From Larix kaempferi (taxonomy: Eukaryota; Streptophyta; Pinopsida; Pinales; Pinaceae), in the NCBI GenBank assembly GCA_027924585.1, contig BSBM01001663.1, positions 186,001 through 250,000 on the forward strand: a stretch of DNA of 64,000 nt, read 5' to 3'. Below are positions 56,481 to 64,000 of this stretch, piece after piece. Positions within the stretch are counted from its first letter, which is position 1, and the number at the start of each line of letters is the position of its first letter. The notes beneath the pieces are model-generated. The model worked only from the letters and a program-made list of their open reading frames with translations. It made no database searches and was not told where the DNA came from. Position numbers and translations under genes: made by a program.

Positions 56481-57290
56481 TCAATATTCATCATATCAAA
56501 TATGATCCATCATAGTCAAATGTTGAATCATAGTTAAACATTTTTCAACACTTTCAAGTATAGTTAATCATGATCATATAAATTTCAACTATATAGTTAA
56601 TATTTTTTAACCATGAGTTAATCATGAACAATCTTGTTAACTACAATTAGCCTTGGTTAATCAAATTAACCATAGTTAAATATGCTCAACCATGGTTTCA
56701 TGGTCAATAGTATTACTAGAATAAACCATCTTCAACCATTGTGAAAATTAATCAACTAAAGTCAAACCAATTTTAACTAATATCTACCATGTATCAATGG
56801 TCAACCATGGTCAATGACATTCAAAGATGATTTTACATAATCAAATGTGCATAACCATGGTCAACAAAGTATTCCATAGTTAACAATGGTTATTCAACCA
56901 TGGTGAAATAGAGTCAATGTTACCTAAATAAAATAAGCCATACACAACCAAGGTTCACTAAAGATAAACATAGTTAACCACAATCAAAGAATAGTCAACC
57001 ATAGTACATTAAAGTCAGCCATAGTTAACTAATGCCAACAATGTAGAAACAATTGTCAACCATGGTTTACTATGGTGAAACATACTCAATCAGCATTTTA
57101 CACCCTTTGTCAACAATGGTTAGCAATGGTCACATGGTTAACCTTAGCTAAAAATAGTCAAACACACTCGATTGTCAACCTTAATATGGTCAGACTTACT
57201 CAACCGTGTTCAAATATAATGGACCATGGTTAACCAAAATCAACTACAAAAACCATTATTAACCACAATCAACTACAAAATAAAATCAAA
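56480..57290. repeat. Degenerate CCATGG/GTTAAC satellite (unit 3)
   Basis: Same words in the same order as 36110-36950, with scattered transitions and one short deletion around 57170. Confidence 0.75.
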
Positions 57291-57640
57291 CATGTCCATA
57301 TTGATTTATTTGATTTATTTATATAATTTGATTTAATATAAATAAAATTAATTGAACTCATGTTTGTATTTTATCTTTTGATTATTTTTATTTTTTCTTT
57401 ATAATCCTTCCTCATAAGTTGAGTAACACAACCACTTTTTTAAAAGTGGTTGATATATTTCCATCTTTTAAAAATGATGGAAATTTTAAATATATAATTG
57501 GTGTATTGCTAACCAATATCATGTACAAACTCTCAAGTATAGTCAGTTATGTTTTAACTATGGTCAAACTTAGTCAAGCATGTACAAACATTGTAATTTT
57601 ATTTCATGTAAATAAATTTAACTAATTTTTTATTCCAATA

Positions 57641-57868
57641 GATTTGACCCCAAGATCTTTTGCTTCTTTTGCTTAACTCAGAGCTCTCAACCTTTCAACC
57701 ACTTGAGCTAACCCATAGTTTCTTAGATTTAACCTTAAGATCTTTTGCTTCTTTTGCTCACAACTCATAGCTCTCAACCTCTCAACCACTTGAGCTAACC
57801 CATCAAGTTCTTTTGCTCACAACTCACAGCTCTCAACCTCTCAACCACTTGAGCTAACCCATCAAGCT
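57641..57868 (-). repeat. Three tandem tRNA-like SINE heads (unit 3)
   Basis: Two full units (57714-57641 and 57801-57726) and one shortened unit (about 57860-57808) start GGGTTAGCTCAAGTGG on the minus strand. The first keeps the B-box-like GGGGTCAAATC. Unit 1 has two, so one was gained here or lost there. A (TA)n tract follows. Confidence 0.55.
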
Positions 57869-58659
57869 ATATATATATATATATATAGGTGCATCTATAG
57901 CCCCCAAATGATTAGAACTTCTCATCTGCTATAGCTGAACTTATTATTATTATAGATTATTTAAAAAAAATATGTTTTTTTTTTCTTTTCAGTTTTCTAT
58001 GTTTTTTTTATCATTAATTTATTTATATAATTTAATTTCATATAGATAAACTTAATTCAACTCGTATTTATATTTATATTTATATTCTTATTATTGGTAT
58101 AAATAGAAAAAATTGTTGTTGTTGTTATAAACCAAAAACTTAAATATCTTATGAAAGTTGCAACTTGGCATCCCTGACAACACAGATACAAGTCTGGATA
58201 CAGAGATGATCACATACTAAAATAATTTATAGTTTTTCTCAGCAGCTCTAACCTGTCATTCTGTTCTTTGTCCATTGCGTGTCAGCTCATAAAATTCAGA
58301 TAATGGACCGCATATGAATGTGTGTCAAGGTGACCAAGAAATAGTAGAGCAAGGATGGCCAGTATGTCTAGTAAGTCAGTGTTTCAGCAGCTCAGTCTTC
58401 TCGTTGTATATAAACATCATCTTCGAATTAGAAGAATCCATATCAGAAATTTCTTCCCAGCATTAAACATTAAACATAACAGTAGCATTGCTCTTTCACA
58501 TAGCTTGGAGGTTTGTTTTGCAGAAGGAGGATGATCAGGGAGTCACAAAGAGAACATTTATTTTGAAATCCTTCAATCACAATTCGTAATTAGTTTGATC
58601 AGTATTCTCACTGTGCATTACAGGTGGATAATTATTTAAAAGGGGACATCGAAAAACAC

Positions 58660-58676
58660 TGATTCCACCAAGAGGG
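58660..58676. other. ELOF1 deletion junction (unit 3)
   Basis: GATTCCAC/CAAGAGGG joins sequence matching unit 1 position 38243 to sequence matching 39753. About 1.5 kb containing the whole ELOF1 gene and its leader is missing. Both flanks continue as close matches to unit 1. Confidence 0.9.
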
Positions 58677-59084
58677 ATCCAATTTCTTGAAGTGTATTTC
58701 TGTTTTTAAATTTAAACTCGAGAAATTTGATCTCTCTTGATTGATAGATCCAGGTTTAAATTTTAAGTTTTTATTTTATAAATGAACATCTATTTTTTAA
58801 TTACTTTTCATAATATTTTATTTTATGAACCAACATGGATTTTTTTAAAATACTTTCCATAAATTTTTATTTTATGAGCTGACATGAAATTTTTAAATAT
58901 TTTCCATAATTTTTTATTTTATGAGCCGACATGAATTTTTTTAATTATTTGTTACATCACAAACATTACAACATCTCCCCCATACTAGGCTGTAAAGCAC
59001 CTAGTTTCACTCGGTGCAATCAACAAGTCTTTGGGTATATATTACCACATGTCATAAATTATCATATTAAACTCAAGATTATGG

Positions 59085-59390
59085 GTACCCGCACGAAGCT
59101 GGTACCCAAAAAGGTTGCAATGGAAGCACGCAAGCGGAAAAAAAAATAAGGACGCGCACGCGCATCCAAACATGGGTATGCACCCATGCTTCGGCAATGC
59201 CGATTGTCCACGTTGGTGAGTTGACGTGGACAATATGTGCGCGTACGCGTCATTAACGCGTACGCAAACATATGCGCGCACGCGTCATTGATGCGTGTGC
59301 GCACCTGTGTTTTTTATTAAAAAAAAAAAGCAGATGGGGTTTGTTATCACAATAACAAACCCGCAAGCGAGGAGTGGAGATATAAAGCCC
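59085..59390 (+). promoter_or_regulatory. CpG- and palindrome-rich promoter (unit 3)
   Basis: Copy of 40168-40470. Here the first CATTA hairpin is perfect: GCGTACGCGT (59241-59250) and ACGCGTACGC (59256-59265). The second is at 59273-59303, the 11-bp inverted repeat at about 59337-59362, and the TATA box at 59381. The leader intron runs from about 59474 to 59579. Confidence 0.65.
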
Positions 59391-59598
59391 CTATGAGGAC
59401 GTGTTGGAGCACCCAACAACCTCCTACTTAGCATCAAACTCAACCTCCACTCCGTTGCTGCTAGTGCCTCTAGGTAGGTGCTCAACCAATCAATTTTTTG
59501 TTGTTTTTTTGTTTTCCATTACAATTTTAAATTAAAAAAAATTACAATCAATTAAAAAACCAACAAATTGTCATTGCAGATAAAATACACCTAACAAA

Positions 59599-60801
59599 AT
59601 GACAAACACACCACAACCATTAGAGGAAACTAACGAAACCAAACCATCAAGCAATAACATCAACATTGGAATGGACAATGAACCTGGTGATGAACCATCT
59701 GAAAACCTCGAGGATGAATTACATCAAGATTTAAACGAATTAAGGGCCTTAAGCGATGAATTGAAGAGCACCAAGGAACCCTCTTGGGTTTCCCTGTCTA
59801 CATCATTGCAAAACATTATTGAATCGATCAACATTTCCCACAGTGAGATCACTAATCTGAGCCAATATAGGGCTCAAATGAGGGAGTACTATTCCACTGG
59901 GATATCAAAAGAACAAATTAAAGAACTCAACATTAGGAAAGCACAATTGTACAACAAATCATATATCCCAGGACAACACAACCTCTAGATGTGAGGAAGA
60001 GACAGGTTTGCATGGACTGGTGTACTTACTAGCCATGGAGAGATAACTGGAGAAAGAGATGGTTTATGGTGTTTGACAGGCCCCCATGCAATAATTTGGA
60101 GGTCCCACAATATTTTCTTAGGAAATTGTGGGTTGAGTTTCAGCTAGGCTACCATGTCAATTATTTTGACATCACTGAGTTTCAGAGTGTTGGTCTTGAC
60201 TCTTCCCAAGATTGGACTTGGGCCCGCCGCAACCCACTCAAAGGACTTCCTGCACCCAGGCGAGAGCCAAACCCCCCTCCTTAGCCACCTGGGTTTGGTA
60301 GTGGCCTAGATGAGATTGATGACTTAGTTAGACATGCCACACATCATTTGCTTAGACATACCACATTTTTGGCTATGTCTTCACAGAGTCAGGAGGACAA
60401 AGATGAGACATACATTGTTGCACAGTCTATGGATGGTGGTCGAGACAAACTAGGTACAGGTGGAACCCATGCGGTGCCATCTAGTTCGACTAGAACATCG
60501 ACACATTGTTTTTATCACTGTGGTCATTCTTGCCATGGTCCTACGCAGTAACATGCCACAGAGAGCTACATGGACCAGGTTAGCTATTGTTTTATTTAAT
60601 GTTCAAGTATTTATTGTATGTTATTTGATATCGTATTTTTTAATTATTTTAACTTTGAATTACACATTGTTGACTTTATTTGTTTTAATGTACAGTTATT
60701 CAGGGCCGAGCCTCCATCCTCCAGGTGGGAGGACATTGGTTCCTTCGACCTAGACCGAGCCATGGTAGTAGCATAGGAGATTGTGGCACCATACACAAAG
60801 G
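59599..60801 (+). pseudogene. Unrecognised multi-exon gene, unit 3 copy
   Basis: Equivalent of 40680-41881. The first 129-codon frame (59599-59988) is open but differs from unit 1 at about seven residues, against two silent changes. The two in-frame TAG codons in the next frame are shared with unit 1, so they predate the duplication. A further TAG near 60549 is specific to this copy. Confidence 0.5.
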
Positions 60802-61098
60802 TAAATTCTTTACTTTGAATAATTAGATCCAGTTATTAGTAATTTGTGTTCGGTAATTACAAATTAATTAGCATTGAGTAACAATTTTTTATATTATCAT
60901 CGTTTAAAACTAAAATCAAAATGAATAATTCTCACAAAACATGTCTATCATATTATCATTGGATTTTACAGTTTTGTTTATCATATTGTCTAAATTATTT
61001 GAGAGCTATAAATTCATATAATCCAACCAAACAAAAATGAAACCTTATAAAACATGAAAACCTAAGAAAACTAGACATGTGTTCATGTTCACTTTAGG

Positions 61099-61640
61099 CA
61101 TATGCTCCTCTTTTCGCAGGTCTAATTCAGTGACTTATTTCTTCTCCATTTATGTTTGATGTTTCTCTAACTCATCTTGTTAGTCCTTTCTTTCCTGGAT
61201 TGGGGGATTTAGCTGAGTTTTGTCCCATGTCTTTAGCGCTTTTTTTAGGATCCTCATATTTTCTTCCCAGACAAAGAAGGGTGATCCCTTAAATTATGAG
61301 CTCCAAGTTGAGGAAACTAAGGAACATAACCCTTCATTTTCCCCCATATTGGATTGAAATAGAAGGTGATTGGACCTAGGTTTGCTTCCTCCTCAAAAAC
61401 TAGAGAGATTGGCTTGTGATATGACACATTTGTTGTCAATATTTCCAAATACAATGGAAGACCCAACATGAATAAAGAGCTTTGAATTAGGAATCTATCC
61501 ATATGACCAACAACATGCTCTGGTAATGATCGCTTATTTGTCCAAGTGTAGAGCTTTCTCTTGGGATTAAGGTCTACTAAGTCGAAGAGCTGGAATAAAT
61601 CCTCCACCACTTCCCTAAACGGTCCCAGACCATAGATCCT
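61099..61640 (-). mobile_element. L1D fragment (ORF2 endonuclease C-terminal part)
   Basis: Close copy of L1B part 1 (42180-42718), beginning at the same CATATGCTCC and interrupted at the same ATCCT by Y. It marks the start of unit 4. Confidence 0.88.
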
Positions 61641-64000
61641 TATAATATCCCTAAAAATAGTACAAATTTAAAAAAAAATTGTTACCGCAATAAACTATTT
61701 AAGAGGTGATGATTTGTAAATTAACTTCAACACTGATAAAAATGCCCGGTATTTTCTTGCGACATTTAATGTTTTCAGTTTCCTAAGTTACATAGTATCT
61801 CTATCTATTTAATTTGTTTGAATCTGCGGAAGCGATGTATAGGGCAGATAAGGTAATTCTATCGCAAGTGTACTAATGCTAGAGTACAATAATAATAAAA
61901 TCTCCTTCTTATTGTTTTAAGAATTCATGTGCATATTTATAAAAGTCCAAATGTTAACTTTAGGTGAGATGGACCTTTGTTGACGGATGTTGACGACCAT
62001 GATGGAACACTGGTGTTTATAAAAAGGGGAGAGGTGCCCCCGGTGGAGCTGTCGAGAGGTAAGGGTAAGCAATGGCAACTTCTGACTTACTTAGCGAGTT
62101 TCGCTAATGCATTCTATTTGTACTTGGTTTGCAGGTGTACCTATGAAGGCATCTACCTAGGGTGTCTTCTTCATATTCCTATTAATTACTTAAGCATAGA
62201 GATGGTAATGGTTGAAGTGTTGGCACACTATGACCAAGTGTGAATGTCTAAGGTGTAAAAGCTAAGTTGTGAAAAGCTCATGGTGTAAATACTATGGTGT
62301 AAACCTTGATAATTGGCATATTTACATACAAATAAAATCGTTGATGTTCAGAAGGCCTGCTACTATAGCTTTTGGGTGATAAATCAAACTTCATTTATGT
62401 GAGTTTGGTGAAGCGTTAACTACTTCCTATGAACTCATCGTAATGTCGATTTCAGCTGGCAGTGAGGGTTTCTATGTGGGGTTTTACACTTCATAGATGT
62501 ATTCTGTGTTTTCACCTGGTTTGTTTCTGACCTTCGTTGCGTCTAGGGGGCGTTGTGCCTTGACTGGAGCTCTGCTGATGGTCAATGCACCGCAGGGATG
62601 GAGGCTACCACAAATAGGTAAAGCATATCTTGACCCATGTAATCGTTGTCTGCTACATTCAATTTAGAGTTTGATATAAATCTCAGGGTTTAACTTCGTG
62701 TTGCTATTTTCTTGGCAGGTGAATGATGTCTCTCCTTCTCAATTGGTTGACCTATACCCTCGACTTCGTTGGCCTTGCAATTGGTAAGTTCAGGATTTGC
62801 CAACCCTTACCCTTCCCTCTCGCCTCTATGGAGTGGTACTGTTTGTGAGGAACTGCATGAATCCCCTTAATGGGTTCACTATAACTTCTTTGAGTTCCTG
62901 GAGGGTCGCAGTTTGGCTAGACCATTTAATGGGTGTAATAGTTTTGGCCATCCTGGTTTATGTGGAAAAATCTAAGCCTCTGTGGAGGAGTGATGAACCC
63001 ATGTTGTATGAATTGGGGTTTTGGGAAGCAATGCAACGACCTGCGTTTTCTATTTGGATTTAAACATGTATTAATGAGATGTGAAATAATGTAGCTCTTC
63101 TGTTTTTTTCTTTTATGGTTACTCTACCCTGTGTGTTTTTTATTTGATGTCTTCATGAAAAAAATGAGGATGGGTGAAGCTCTGCTTGTGGAAAATAAAA
63201 TAATGTCTGAGTCTAAAATCTTTGTAATGTTTAGCTTGCTAAAATTTGAAAGTGTTTATAAGAGATATCGTAACCCTGAAGTTGGTTTATCTATAAGCTT
63301 GAGAAGTTTGAATTCTGGTTCTTACTGTTGCGTTTCTAGTGTTTACAATACATAGAAAGGGTTTTAATAAAGAAAAATGGTAAAGGGATTCGATCCCATG
63401 TCCTGTGTTTGTATCTAAAGCTCGTATGTATGTTATTGCTAAATGATGTTGTATTGTTTAGTTGAATATGGATTTGGTTCTGTAGAGTGTAAGACTCGCC
63501 GGTCGTCTTGGTTGAAACGTAACTATGTATAATCTCCTGTCTTTTAAATGATGGTGTGACCCTAGCTGCTATTTGTTTTGATTGGGAAAGAACAGGGGTC
63601 TGTATGTTTATACTATGTTGTGGGCGATTTGTATGATAGCAGGGTCAATCGTGAAGTCGTTGTGGAGTTTGATCTCTTGACTTGTCTGTCGATATGTTAA
63701 AAGAAAATGATAGGTGAATGCTACGATTACTGTGGGATTCAATCCCTGAAATGGTAGCGTTGGGGTTTAAAAGATTATAATGTGGGATGTGATATGAAAT
63801 GTCTGATGCATTCTTTTTCTATTTAAAGGGTTGACTGTTAGTTGACAAGCATAGCTAAGGTTTTGAAGGAATTTGTTGCTATTTGAAAAACTTGGTAATA
63901 CTGTGTAAAGAATTTTTCCTTACTAGTGTGTAATGTAATCGATGAGATCTGGGAAGAAAGTTATGGGAATAATATAATTTCTATTTTAAATGGAAGATCT
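61641..64000. mobile_element. Insertion Y in L1D (runs off the window)
   Basis: Matches 42719 to about 45080 closely, including the open frames at 61977-62243 and 62797-63063. The hairpin array and right end would lie beyond the window. Confidence 0.8.

Overview
This is nuclear DNA from a seed plant, most likely a conifer. It is AT-rich and dominated by old, broken retroelements nested in one another. It carries reverse transcriptase plus GIY-YIG genes of the Penelope-like class, which in plants is best known from conifers (the 'Dryad' lineage, thought to have come from arthropods). The organism call is an inference; nothing in the sequence names a species.

Layout. 1-10,300: a nearly intact Penelope-like (PLE) reading frame, AT-rich spacer, a reverse-oriented broken Ty1/copia element (copia-1), then a truncated second PLE. 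11,127-23,473: a copia element (copia-2) with clear LTRs and a 5-bp target duplication. A second copia (copia-3, 15,312-22,420, also with a perfect target duplication) sits inside its RNase H region. 23,940-24,300: the 3' end of a fourth copia. 24,400-35,067: an L1-type LINE on the minus strand (L1A), split by a complete but dead Ty3/gypsy chromovirus (26,486-33,033).

From about 33.25 kb to the end the window is a tandem array of one composite unit. Each unit has a piece of L1 (ORF1 plus the start of ORF2, always cut at the same ORF1 position) followed by a shared block 'X'. Units start near 33,254, 42,180, about 53,757 and 61,099. Units 1 and 2 were then copied together recently: about 33,538-45,080 matches about 53,787-64,000 closely. 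Block X holds a degenerate CCATGG-rich satellite, tRNA-like SINE heads, a small host gene, and an unrecognised multi-exon gene behind a palindrome-rich promoter.

The host gene is the main cellular content. It encodes transcription elongation factor ELOF1/Elf1 (83 residues, four exons, minus strand) and is complete in unit 1 (38,430-38,960) and unit 2 (51,436-52,009). The two coding sequences differ by five synonymous changes and one conservative replacement. In unit 3 the gene has been removed by a clean 1.5-kb deletion. L1B and L1D are both interrupted by the same 4.4-kb insertion 'Y', which ends in an array of about twelve short nested hairpins whose stems vary in sequence while staying paired.

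Most retroelement frames are inactivated by stops that can be explained by C-to-T change at CAA, CAG or CGA codons, as expected for methylated, silenced DNA. No bacterial-type operons, CRISPR arrays, rRNA genes or intact tRNA genes were seen.
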